Shown: positions 1 through 7,598 of the stretch, piece after piece
Position numbering within the stretch: position 1 is the stretch's first letter
How the letters are laid out: each line of letters begins with the position of its first letter
Notes under the pieces: model-generated
What the model was told of the DNA's origin: nothing
What the model saw: only the letters and a program-made list of their open reading frames with translations
The model's database searches: none
Translations under genes and position numbers: made by a program
Source of the DNA: JAYODW01 sp038116745
Lineage (GTDB): Bacteria > Pseudomonadota > Gammaproteobacteria > Ga0077536
Assembly: GCA_038116745.1 (NCBI GenBank)
Contig: JAYODW010000063.1
Location: 1 to 15,478 of the forward strand
Reading direction: 5' to 3'
DNA: 15,478 bases

Positions 1-55
1 CTATCGTCCCAACGTTTACGTGCGGCTTCGTGCGCGAAAATTTCTCTTTGGACAT
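1..55 (-). CDS. tuf: Elongation factor Tu, 5' end only (second tuf copy)
   Basis: The ATG at 55-53 opens a frame reading MSKEKFSRTKPHVNVGTI up to the window edge, which is the conserved EF-Tu amino terminus just before the GHVDHGKT P-loop. EF-Tu is the GTPase that carries aminoacyl-tRNA to the ribosomal A site. Only 18 codons are present; the rest lies beyond base 1. An AGAGG Shine-Dalgarno at 69-65 is 9 nt from the start. It lies 51 nt after fusA, as expected for the last gene of a str operon (rpsL-rpsG-fusA-tuf). The identification rests on a short but highly characteristic peptide and on context. A different tuf copy ends at the other edge of the window. Confidence 0.93.
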   Translation of the reverse strand, partial: MSKEKFSRTKPHVNVGTI

Positions 56-106
56 GCCTGCGAACCTCTTTTAGTTGCCGAGCGCATGAGCGGCTGGGCG
101 GGTTTA

Positions 107-2200
107 TCATCGTTTTATGATTGTTTCTGCGATATTTCTAGGGACTTCCGCGTAGCGCGAAAACTCCATGGAATAGGTGGCGCGGCCTTGAGTCGCGGAG
201 CGTAGGTCAGTTGCGTAACCGAACATTTCCGCCAGTGGCACTTCCGCGCGGATAATGATCCCGGCCGGCGCCTCTTCGGTTCCAGACAGCACCCCGCGGC
301 GACGATTCAGGTCTCCGTTAATCGCCCCCATGTAATCCTCAGGCGATGCAATTTCGACCTGCATCAGGGGCTCTAGCAGAGCCGGTTTCGCCTCCCTTGC
401 GCCCTCCCGGAAAGCCATTGCACCGGCAATTTTGAACGCAATTTCGCTGGAATCGACGTCGTGATAGGACCCGTCGATCAAGGAAACTTTCACATCCACC
501 ACTGGGTAACCCGCAAGCACTCCGCTAGCTAAAGCTTCTCCGACCCCTTTTTCTATGGCCGGAACAAAGTCCTTGGGGATGACGCCACCAACAATTTTGT
601 TTTCAAATAGAAATCCGTTGCCTTCGTCTACGGGCTCCAACGCAAGTACGACATGCCCATACTGACCACGCCCGCCCGATTGCCTGATGAATTTTCCCTC
701 GGCTTTATCTACTGACCCTTTGATGGTCTCTCTATATGCGACCTGTGGCTTTCCAACATTCGCATCCACTTTAAACTCACGCTTCATCCGGTCAACGATA
801 ATTTCCAGATGAAGCTCACCCATGCCGGCAATGATGATCTGACCCGATTCCTCGTTAGTCGAAACTCTAAATGAGGGGTCTTCTGCAGCCAGCTTTTGCA
901 ACGCGAGACCCATCTTTTCCTGGTCGCTCTTGGTTTTAGGCTCCACCGCGACGGCAATCACGGGCTCCGGGAACTCCATGCGCTCCAGCATGATTTCCTG
1001 TGCAGGATCACACAGCGTATCGCCTGTCGTTACGTCTTTCAGACCAACTGCGGCCGCTATATCTCCCGCTCGAACTTCCTTGAGCTCCTCCCGACTATTA
1101 GCGTGCATCTGCAAGATGCGCCCAAAACGTTCCTTTTTGTCTTTCCCCGGATTGCGGACGCTGTCTCCTGACCTCACAACCCCCGAGTACACCCGGAAAA
1201 ACGCCAAGCTGCCGACAAATGGGTCGGTTGCGATTTTGAACGCCAGAGCAGCAAACGGCTCCTGGTCGTCAGCTTTTCGCTCACCTGTAAACGGTGCGTC
1301 GACGCCAACCCCTTTTACTGCAGGAACATCAATCGGCGCCGGCAGATATTCCACCACCGCATCAAGCAGCGCTTGAACGCCCTTATTCTTAAATGCCGAG
1401 CCGCAAAGGACGGGAACGATCTCATTACGCAGAGTGCGGGCGCGAAGACCGTGTTTAATCTCATCCTCGTCCAGAGAACCGTTTTCAAGATAGCGCTCAG
1501 TGAGTTCATCCGACGCTTCAGCGGCCGCCGCAATTAGGTCTTCACGCAACTTTCCACAGCGCTCAAGGAGCGCAGGTGAGATCTCCCGCTCTTCTACCGC
1601 CGCGCCTAAAGATTCGGACTCCCAGTAGAGCGCGCGCATGCGCACCAAATCTACAACGCCCTCGAAGGCCTCTTCGGCTCCTATCGGCGCTTGGATCGCC
1701 ACAGCAGCAGCGCCCAGCCTCGAGCGCATCTGCGCGATCACGCGGCCAAAGTCGGCTCCGGCCCTATCCATCTTGTTGACAAATGCCAGCCTTGGGACGC
1801 TGTAGCGATTTGCCTGCCGCCACACTGTCTCAGATTGCGGCTCTACCCCACCCACGGCACAGAACACCGCCACAGCGCCATCGAGCACACGTAACGACCT
1901 TTCTACCTCGATGGTGAAGTCAACGTGCCCTGGAGTATCAATTATATTGATTCGATGCTGCGGGAATTGGTGGGACATCCCCCCCCAAAAGCATGTTGTA
2001 GCAGCCGAAGTTATGGTTATGCCGCGCTCCTGTTCCTGCTCCATCCAATCCATGACGGCGGTTCCGTCATGCACTTCACCGATTTTGTGCGATACACCGG
2101 TGTAGAACAGTATTCGTTCCGTTGTCGTCGTCTTGCCAGCATCTATATGCGCCATGATCCCGATGTTCCGGTAATGCTCGATGGGCGTCAGGCGAGGCAC
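107..2200 (-). CDS. fusA: Translation elongation factor G
   Basis: EF-G is the ribosome-dependent GTPase that drives translocation and, with RRF, ribosome recycling. The 697-residue product is close to the 704 of E. coli. Visible motifs are the P-loop AHIDAGKT (17-24), switch I RGITIT (59-64), DTPGH with the catalytic His (88-92) and NKMD for guanine binding (142-145). Domain II (KIATDPFVG), domain III (IIAGMGELHLEI), domain IV (SGGRGQYGHV) and a domain V ending in EMFGYATDLRS follow in order, so it is complete and of the canonical EF-G1 type. The start is GTG at 2200: it gives MPRLTPIEHYRNIG, matching the family amino terminus, and GGAAG lies about 8 nt upstream. The next in-frame ATG (codon 16) would cut into the strand leading to the P-loop. 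It follows rpsG by 26 nt. It ends in TGA followed directly by an in-frame TAA. Confidence 0.98.
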   Translation of the reverse strand: MPRLTPIEHYRNIGIMAHIDAGKTTTTERILFYTGVSHKIGEVHDGTAVMDWMEQEQERGITITSAATTCFWGGMSHQFPQHRINIIDTPGHVDFTIEVERSLRVLDGAVAVFCAVGGVEPQSETVWRQANRYSVPRLAFVNKMDRAGADFGRVIAQMRSRLGAAAVAIQAPIGAEEAFEGVVDLVRMRALYWESESLGAAVEEREISPALLERCGKLREDLIAAAAEASDELTERYLENGSLDEDEIKHGLRARTLRNEIVPVLCGSAFKNKGVQALLDAVVEYLPAPIDVPAVKGVGVDAPFTGERKADDQEPFAALAFKIATDPFVGSLAFFRVYSGVVRSGDSVRNPGKDKKERFGRILQMHANSREELKEVRAGDIAAAVGLKDVTTGDTLCDPAQEIMLERMEFPEPVIAVAVEPKTKSDQEKMGLALQKLAAEDPSFRVSTNEESGQIIIAGMGELHLEIIVDRMKREFKVDANVGKPQVAYRETIKGSVDKAEGKFIRQSGGRGQYGHVVLALEPVDEGNGFLFENKIVGGVIPKDFVPAIEKGVGEALASGVLAGYPVVDVKVSLIDGSYHDVDSSEIAFKIAGAMAFREGAREAKPALLEPLMQVEIASPEDYMGAINGDLNRRRGVLSGTEEAPAGIIIRAEVPLAEMFGYATDLRSATQGRATYSMEFSRYAEVPRNIAETIIKR

Positions 2201-2226
2201 GAGAATAACTTCCGCTGCGGGACCGG

Positions 2227-2697
2227 TTACCAGCGGTAATGGGAGAACGCGCGATTGGCTTCGGCCATTTTGTGCGTGTCCTCTCTTTTCTTGACGGCAG
2301 TGCCGCGGCTGTCGGCAGCCTCAAGGATTTCGTTCGCTAGCCGATGCCCCATAGACTTTTCGTTTCTTTTTCGCGCCGCATCTACCAGCCACCGCATCGC
2401 GAGAGCGGCTCGGCGATTCGGCCGCACTTCAACCGGCACCTGGTATGTCGCGCCACCCACCCTGCGTGATTTGACCTCAACCCTCGGCTCGATGTTTTCG
2501 AGGGCTTGTTTAAAAACATCTAGAGCGACGCCCTTACCCTTGCTTTCGACTTGTGTCAGTGCTCCATAGACGATGCGCTCAGCCACAGCCTTCTTGCCGC
2601 GCGACATCAGCATGTTGATAAATTTCGCAAGGATGCGATCCCCGTATTTAGGGTCAGGCAGTATTTCGCGTTTTGCGGCTACGTGTCGTCGGGACAT
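2227..2697 (-). CDS. rpsG: 30S ribosomal protein S7
   Basis: S7 nucleates assembly of the 30S head on the 3' domain of 16S rRNA and lines the E site. The 156-residue protein starts MSRRHVAAKREILPDPKYGD and carries the family blocks FINMLMSRGKKAVAERIVY, NIEPRVEVKSRRVGGATYQVP and RWLVDAARKRNEKSMGHRLA, the last followed by the THKMAEANRAFSHYRW tail. The length equals that of standard bacterial S7. It sits between rpsL (38 nt upstream) and fusA (26 nt downstream). In E. coli S7 is the translational repressor of its operon and acts at the rpsL-rpsG junction. Here the junction is much shorter, so whether the same control exists is uncertain. The Shine-Dalgarno is a modest GAG about 9 nt before the ATG. 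Confidence 0.98.
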   Translation of the reverse strand: MSRRHVAAKREILPDPKYGDRILAKFINMLMSRGKKAVAERIVYGALTQVESKGKGVALDVFKQALENIEPRVEVKSRRVGGATYQVPVEVRPNRRAALAMRWLVDAARKRNEKSMGHRLANEILEAADSRGTAVKKREDTHKMAEANRAFSHYRW

Positions 2698-2704
2698 GGC
2701 TTAC

Positions 2705-2723
2705 TTCTCGAAAAATCCGAAAA
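2705..2723 (-). promoter_or_regulatory. Small hairpin over the rpsG ribosome binding site
   Basis: In the 38-nt gap between rpsL and rpsG, TTTTCG (2723-2718) can pair with CGAGAA (2710-2705): 6 bp including one G-U pair, around a 7-nt loop. The 3' arm contains the GAG that would serve as the rpsG Shine-Dalgarno. Such a hairpin would be opened by ribosomes finishing rpsL, giving translational coupling. It is weak and A/U-rich, so it may be chance; I infer the role only from position and from S7 regulation at this junction in E. coli. Confidence 0.3.
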
Positions 2724-2735
2724 TTGGGTATTGCA

Positions 2736-3110
2736 TCAGGCTTTCGGGCGTTTCGCGCCGTACTTGGAGCGAGCCTGTCGTCTGTCGCTTACGCCTGAAG
2801 TGTCAAGCGTTCCGCGCACGGTGTGGTAGCGCACACCGGGCAGGTCTTTGACGCGCCCCCCACGAATCAAAATAACCGAGTGCTCCTGGAGGTTATGACC
2901 TTCGCCGCCGATATAGGTGGTCACTTCTTGGCCGTTGGTCAATCGCACGCGGGCGACTTTCCGTAGCGCTGAGTTCGGTTTCTTCGGAGTAGTGGTGTAG
3001 ACCCGGGTACATACACCGCGTTTTTGAGGACAGGCTTCCAACGCGGGGACGGTACTTTTCTTTTGCTGCTTTTTGCGTGGCTTACGTACTAGCTGGTTGA
3101 TTGTCGCCAT
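2736..3110 (-). CDS. rpsL: 30S ribosomal protein S12
   Basis: S12 lies at the decoding centre and controls tRNA selection accuracy. The protein is 124 residues, the same as E. coli S12, and nearly every block is conserved: PALEACPQKRGVCTRVYTTT, KKPNSALRK, YIGGEGHNLQEHSVILIRGG, RVKDLPGVRYHTVRG and QARSKYGAKRPKA. Lys43 and Lys88, the classic streptomycin-resistance positions, are wild type. Asp89, the site methylthiolated by RimO in E. coli, is present. The ATG at 3110 (MATINQLVRKP) is chosen because the open frame upstream has no family similarity. No good Shine-Dalgarno precedes it; GAGAG lies about 12 nt upstream. It is the first gene of the str block and follows rpoC by 208 nt. Confidence 0.98.
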   Translation of the reverse strand: MATINQLVRKPRKKQQKKSTVPALEACPQKRGVCTRVYTTTPKKPNSALRKVARVRLTNGQEVTTYIGGEGHNLQEHSVILIRGGRVKDLPGVRYHTVRGTLDTSGVSDRRQARSKYGAKRPKA

Positions 3111-3143
3111 AAGTCGCGTCGCTCTCGGGTCGATTGTTAAACA

Positions 3144-3179
3144 GCAGAAATTGTTCTGCGTCCCTTTTTGTTGGGACGC
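3144..3179 (-). promoter_or_regulatory. Tandem hairpins in the rpsL leader
   Basis: Two adjoining inverted repeats lie about 35-70 nt upstream of rpsL. GCGTCCC/GGGACGC (3179-3158) forms 7 bp around the A-rich loop AACAAAAA. GCAGAA/TTCTGC (3159-3144) forms 6 bp around CAAT. They share two bases at 3158-3159, so they cannot both close fully. Neither is followed by a T-run on the minus strand, so they are not terminators. They could be leader structure, a protein site or a processing site for the str mRNA; the function is unknown. Confidence 0.4.
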
Positions 3180-3208
3180 CGAATCACATACACCGCCTTC
3201 CGGCAGCG

Positions 3209-3227
3209 TTTGAGTTCCGGCCTCAAA
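3209..3227 (-). repeat. Short inverted repeat in the rpoC-rpsL spacer
   Basis: TTTGAG and CTCAAA form a perfect 6-bp stem around the 7-nt loop GCCGGAA on the minus strand. It lies between the rpoC terminator and the tandem hairpins before rpsL. There is no T-run after it. It may be part of a larger structured str leader, or chance. Confidence 0.3.
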
Positions 3228-3242
3228 GGGATGTCGTAACGC

Positions 3243-3274
3243 AAAAAGCCACAGACCGAAAGTCGGCCTGTGGC
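3243..3274 (-). terminator. Intrinsic terminator after rpoC
   Basis: GCCACAGGCCGA pairs with TCGGTCTGTGGC over 12 bp (one G-U) around a CTT loop, at 3274-3248, and TTTTT follows at 3247-3243. This is a textbook Rho-independent terminator for transcripts coming down rpoC. It starts 44 nt after the rpoC stop codon, so it would separate the rpoBC transcript from the str block. It lacks a T-run on the plus strand, so it acts only in the minus direction. A promoter lies immediately upstream of it (see 3284-3313). Confidence 0.85.
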
Positions 3275-3283
3275 AGAAGCGGA

Positions 3284-3313
3284 ATTGTACTAAGGACGGA
3301 ACGCCCGTGTCAA
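3284..3313 (-). promoter_or_regulatory. Sigma70-type promoter just after rpoC
   Basis: The minus strand has TTGACA at 3313-3308, a perfect -35, then 18 nt and TACAAT at 3289-3284, five of six to the -10 consensus. The -35 begins 5 nt after the rpoC stop. The expected start point is near 3277, about 3 nt before the terminator hairpin. It is the only strong promoter I found in the window and is the natural candidate for rpsL-rpsG-fusA-tuf, provided polymerase reads through the hairpin. Activity is inferred from the match only. Confidence 0.65.
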
Positions 3314-3318
3314 TGCAC

Positions 3319-6300
3319 TTAGGCGCTTTTACTCTCTGCTTCAGGAGCTTCAGCCGTGTCCATTTGCCGCAGCTCTGCCATGAGCTCCGCATCCAACTCA
3401 GCCGCGATCGCCGCAGCACTCTCGCCTCGCGCTCCTTTCCGCCTCCTCGTCGCGTGGTAAGCATAACCTGTACCCGCCGGAATCAAACGGCCAACGATAA
3501 CGTTTTCCTTGAGACCTCTTAGTTCGTCATGCTTTCCGGTGACCGACGCCTCGGTGAGAACTCTGGTAGTTTCCTGGAACGACGCCGCAGAGATAAACGA
3601 CTCCGTTGCCAATGACGCCTTTGTTATACCTAATAGAAGCTGCTCTGCCACTGCAGGTGATGAACCCTCGCTCACAAGCGCATCGTTGTCGTCCATCAAA
3701 CGCTCGCGCTCGACCTGCTCACCCTTTAGGAAATTGGAATCACCCGATTCTTTGATCTCAACTTTTCTCAACATCTGCCGCACGATGACTTCAATGTGCT
3801 TGTCATTGATCTTTACGCCCTGAAGGCGGTACACCTCCTGAACTTCATTGACTACATAGCGGGTCAGTTCATGTATCCCTTTGAGACGGAGAATGTCGTG
3901 TGCGTCCGGCGCACCGTCACAGACGACTTCGCCTTTTTCCACGTGCTCTCCCTCAAAAACGGTCACGTGCCGCCATTTCGGGATCAATGTCTCAATCTGA
4001 TCTCCGTCCGAGTTCGTGATAACCAAGCGTTGCTTGCCCTTGGTCTCCTTACCAAAAGATACCGTGCCAGTAGCTTCGGCCAGAATCGCAGGCTCTTTTG
4101 GTCGTCGTGCCTCGAAAAGATCCGCAACCCTAGGCAGACCGCCCGTGATGTCTCTTGTTTTGAGAGACTCCTGCGGTATGCGCGCTAAAACATCACCCAC
4201 GTTGACGGAGTCCCCGTCGTTTACAGTAACGATGGCATTCGGCGGAAGGAAGTAGTGCGCGGGGATATCAGTTCCAGGGATCTTCAGTTCTCTCCCTTTC
4301 TCATCAATCAGCTTTAACACAGGACGCAGCTCTTTCGCGCTTGAGCTGCGCTGCTTCAGGTCTAGAACCACGACGCTGGAGAGTCCAGTAATCTCATCCA
4401 TCTGCCTCGAGACCGTCACACCGTCATCCAGGTCCTGAAACACGGCGCGACCGGCCACTTCCGTAATGATCGGATGGGTATGGGGGTCCCAAGTTGCGAC
4501 AGTCTGACCTGCGCGCACTTCAGCGCCATCAGCGATACTCAGGCTGGCTCCGTAGGGCACTTTATATCGCTCTCGATCTCGCCCTACCTCGTCATTCACT
4601 ACCAGCTCACCCGATCGCGACACCGAGACGAAAGTTCCGTCTTGATGGGACAGCGTCTTCATGTTCACAAGCTTGATCGACCCGGTGGATTTGACCTCGA
4701 TGCCGTTTACCGCCGCGGCCCGGGAGGCCGCTCCACCAATGTGAAACGTCCGCATCGTCAGCTGCGTGCCTGGCTCGCCGATAGACTGGGCAGCTATTAC
4801 ACCGACTGCTTCGCCAACGTTGACCCGATGACCGCGCGCGAGGTCTCTACCATAACAGCTCGCGCAAACGCCATAACGGGTTTGACAGGTGATCGCGGAT
4901 CGCACTTTGACTTCGTCTATTCCGTGCTCGTCCAGGACATCCACCCATTTTTCGTCGATTAACGTGCCGGCCGGAGCTACCACCTCGCCATCCCCGGCTC
5001 TCACGACATCCTCCGCAACAACCCGCCCGAGGATTCGATCACCAAGTGCTTCAATCACGTCTCCGCCTTCGATGATCGGATTCATTGTGAGACTTTCGGT
5101 GGTACCGCAATCCTGTTCTGTGACAACAAGATCCTGAGCCACATCCACAAGCCGTCGCGTCAGGTAGCCTGAGTTCGCTGTCTTGAGTGCCGTATCCGCC
5201 AGCCCTTTACGCGCACCGTGCGTCGAAATGAAGTACTGCAGCACATTCAGGCCTTCGCGAAAGTTTGCCGTGATAGGGGTTTCAATAATTGACCCATCAG
5301 GCTTCGCCATGAGGCCGCGCATTCCAGCAAGCTGCCTGATCTGTGCAGCGGAGCCTCTAGCGCCCGAGTCCGCCATCATGAATATCGAGTTGAAAGAGTC
5401 CTGGGTAACAGCTGTTCCCTCTCCGCTCTTAACGGTCTCTGACCCAAGCTTATCCATCATCGCGCGGGCGACCTGATCGTTCGCATGTGACCAGATATCT
5501 ACGACTTTGTTGTAACGCTCACCAGTCGTGACGAGACCGGACGCATACTGGTCTTCGATCTCTTTTACCAGCCGCTCAGCGCCGGCGATGATGTCTGCCT
5601 TTTCTGAGGGGACCACCATGTCGTCTACACCGATAGAAACACCAGCGCGCGTCGCGTGATGGAAGCCGGTGTACATAAGTTGGTCCGAAAAAATAACCGT
5701 ATCTTTTAGGCCAATTACCCGATAACACGTGTCAAACAACTTGGATATCGCCCTTTTTGTCAAAGGCTGGTTTATCAATCTGAAGGGTAGTCCTCGCGGC
5801 AGTAACGCGGAAAGCAGTGCGCGACCAACGGTCGTGTCTACCACCCCCCATTCTTCAACGATCTCCCCCGAGTCATCGTATTCAGTCTGCATCAGACGAA
5901 CCCGACACTTTGCGTGTAGTTCGGCGTGTCCGGTTTCAAAAGCTCGATGAACCTCAGCAATGTCCCGAAAAGTCATGCCCGAGCCCTTGGCTAAGGCTGA
6001 TTCTCTGGTCATGTAATACAGCCCGAGCACCACATCCTGTGTCGGAACAATGATCGGGTCTCCGTTTGCGGGTGACAGGATATTGTTTGTGGACATCATC
6101 AGGCTGCGCGCCTCGAGCTGCGCCTCCAGGGAAAGCGGCACATGCACCGCCATCTGGTCCCCATCAAAGTCAGCATTGAAAGCAGTACAGACCAGCGGAT
6201 GTAACTGGATCGCTTTTCCCTCGATCAAAACGGGCTCGAAGGCCTGAATGCCCAAGCGATGTAAGGTTGGCGCCCGGTTCAACATCACGGGATGCTCTCG

Positions 6301-7548
6301 AATTACTTCTTCCAGAATGTCCCAGACTTCCGGACCCTCTTTCTCGACCAGTTTTTTGGCTGCTTTTATTGTGGTCGCCATACCCCGGCGTTCGAGCTTG
6401 CTGAAAATGAAAGGTTTGAACAGCTCGAGCGCCATCTTTTTAGGTAGACCGCACTGATGAAGCTTCAGCGTCGGGCCCACTACGATGACAGAACGTCCTG
6501 AGTAATCGACTCGTTTACCGAGCAAATTCTGGCGAAAGCGGCCCTGTTTGCCTTTGATCATGTCTGCAAGAGACTTTAAAGGCAGCTTGTTGGTGCCGGT
6601 AATGGCGCGTCCTCGCCTACCGTTATCGAGCAACGCATCCACTGCCTCCTGCAGCATGCGCTTTTCATTTCGAACAATGATGTCCGGCGCGCTTAGATCA
6701 AGAAGACGCTTGAGCCTGTTGTTCCGGTTAATGACCCGCCTGTAAAGGTCATTCAGATCTGATGTAGCAAACCGCCCGCCATCCAGTGGCACAAGCGGGC
6801 GCAGCTCCGGCGGTAAAACCGGCAGCACTTTCAGAACCATCCACTCAGGACGATTTCCCGACTGGACCAATGCCTCCATCAGTTTGAGGCGTTTGGTGAA
6901 CTTTTTAATCTTGGTTTCGGAGTTGGTTTTTGGCAGCTCCTCCCGGATAGTCCGGATTTCCTGACTGAGATCGACATGCCGAAGAAGCTCGTAGATCGCT
7001 TCAGCCCCCATACGCGCATCGAAATCATCCCCAAACTGCTCAATCGCATCCAGATACGAATCCTCTGACAGCAGCTGACCACGCTCAAGGTCTGTCATGC
7101 CCGGATCAACAACCACATACGCTTCGAAGTAGAGAATTCTTTCTATCTCACGCAGAGTCATATCCAGGAGAAGGCCCATCCGCGAGGGGAGGGATTTCAA
7201 ATACCAGATGTGCGCGACTGGACTCGCGAGATCAATGTGCCCCATACGCTCACGACGAACTTTTGCCAGGGTGACCTCTACGCCACACTTCTCGCAAACC
7301 ACACCGCGATGTTTTAAGCGCTTGTACTTGCCGCACAGGCACTCGTAATCCTTGATGGGGCCAAAGATTTTTGCGCAGAAAAGACCATCACGCTCCGGCT
7401 TGAAAGTCCGATAGTTGATCGTCTCCGGCTTTTTCACTTCGCCAAAAGACCACGAGCGGATTTTCTCGGGAGAGGCCAGGCCGATGGTGATCGCATCAAA
7501 ATCTTCTACCTGTCCCTGGCTCTTGAACAAATCAAGCAGGTCTTTCAT
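3319..7548 (-). CDS. rpoC: DNA-directed RNA polymerase subunit beta'
   Basis: RpoC forms the catalytic half of core RNA polymerase with RpoB. The 1409-residue protein matches E. coli beta' (1407) end to end. The amino-terminal zinc site uses Cys70, Cys72, Cys85 and Cys88. The active-site NADFDGDQ motif, whose three Asp hold Mg, lies around 458-464. The bridge helix (GLADTALKTANSGYLTRR), the second zinc site (DCGT and CQTRYGVCASC), the trigger-loop start (QLTMRTFHIGGA), the gammaproteobacterial SI3 insertion and the closing DITGGLPRVADLFEARRP block all follow. An in-frame TTG two codons upstream is possible, but the ATG at 7548 is preferred: AAAGGAG is 9 nt from it and only 3 nt from the TTG. 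It follows rpoB by 50 nt. The stop is TAA and is followed by a promoter and a terminator. Confidence 0.98.
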   Translation of the reverse strand: MKDLLDLFKSQGQVEDFDAITIGLASPEKIRSWSFGEVKKPETINYRTFKPERDGLFCAKIFGPIKDYECLCGKYKRLKHRGVVCEKCGVEVTLAKVRRERMGHIDLASPVAHIWYLKSLPSRMGLLLDMTLREIERILYFEAYVVVDPGMTDLERGQLLSEDSYLDAIEQFGDDFDARMGAEAIYELLRHVDLSQEIRTIREELPKTNSETKIKKFTKRLKLMEALVQSGNRPEWMVLKVLPVLPPELRPLVPLDGGRFATSDLNDLYRRVINRNNRLKRLLDLSAPDIIVRNEKRMLQEAVDALLDNGRRGRAITGTNKLPLKSLADMIKGKQGRFRQNLLGKRVDYSGRSVIVVGPTLKLHQCGLPKKMALELFKPFIFSKLERRGMATTIKAAKKLVEKEGPEVWDILEEVIREHPVMLNRAPTLHRLGIQAFEPVLIEGKAIQLHPLVCTAFNADFDGDQMAVHVPLSLEAQLEARSLMMSTNNILSPANGDPIIVPTQDVVLGLYYMTRESALAKGSGMTFRDIAEVHRAFETGHAELHAKCRVRLMQTEYDDSGEIVEEWGVVDTTVGRALLSALLPRGLPFRLINQPLTKRAISKLFDTCYRVIGLKDTVIFSDQLMYTGFHHATRAGVSIGVDDMVVPSEKADIIAGAERLVKEIEDQYASGLVTTGERYNKVVDIWSHANDQVARAMMDKLGSETVKSGEGTAVTQDSFNSIFMMADSGARGSAAQIRQLAGMRGLMAKPDGSIIETPITANFREGLNVLQYFISTHGARKGLADTALKTANSGYLTRRLVDVAQDLVVTEQDCGTTESLTMNPIIEGGDVIEALGDRILGRVVAEDVVRAGDGEVVAPAGTLIDEKWVDVLDEHGIDEVKVRSAITCQTRYGVCASCYGRDLARGHRVNVGEAVGVIAAQSIGEPGTQLTMRTFHIGGAASRAAAVNGIEVKSTGSIKLVNMKTLSHQDGTFVSVSRSGELVVNDEVGRDRERYKVPYGASLSIADGAEVRAGQTVATWDPHTHPIITEVAGRAVFQDLDDGVTVSRQMDEITGLSSVVVLDLKQRSSSAKELRPVLKLIDEKGRELKIPGTDIPAHYFLPPNAIVTVNDGDSVNVGDVLARIPQESLKTRDITGGLPRVADLFEARRPKEPAILAEATGTVSFGKETKGKQRLVITNSDGDQIETLIPKWRHVTVFEGEHVEKGEVVCDGAPDAHDILRLKGIHELTRYVVNEVQEVYRLQGVKINDKHIEVIVRQMLRKVEIKESGDSNFLKGEQVERERLMDDNDALVSEGSSPAVAEQLLLGITKASLATESFISAASFQETTRVLTEASVTGKHDELRGLKENVIVGRLIPAGTGYAYHATRRRKGARGESAAAIAAELDAELMAELRQMDTAEAPEAESKSA

Positions 7549-7557
7549 TACCAATTA

Positions 7558-7564
7558 CTCCTTT
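7558..7564 (-). promoter_or_regulatory. Shine-Dalgarno that fixes the rpoC start
   Basis: AAAGGAG at 7564-7558 is 9 nt from the ATG at 7548 and only 3 nt from the in-frame TTG at 7554. The normal spacing supports the ATG, giving MKDLL, which is also the E. coli beta' amino terminus. Confidence 0.8.
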
Positions 7565-7598
7565 GAATCGAACCGGATACCGACGTCAGTGGGTTGCG

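Noticed and set aside
56..106. GCCG/CGGC inverted repeat in the fusA-tuf gap
   Set aside because: A 4-bp stem with a 10-nt loop and no T-run is too weak to support a terminator or regulatory call.
930..1376. 148-codon plus-strand open frame
   Set aside because: It is antisense to fusA; its Ser/Arg/Thr-rich composition is typical of a shadow frame.
3111..3464. Open frame extending S12 upstream by 118 codons
   Set aside because: The extension runs over the promoter, the terminator and the end of rpoC in another frame and has no S12 similarity; S12 is complete at 124 residues from the ATG at 3110.
4474..4962. 162-codon plus-strand open frame
   Set aside because: It lies wholly antisense to conserved rpoC coding sequence, and its product shows no recognisable domain.
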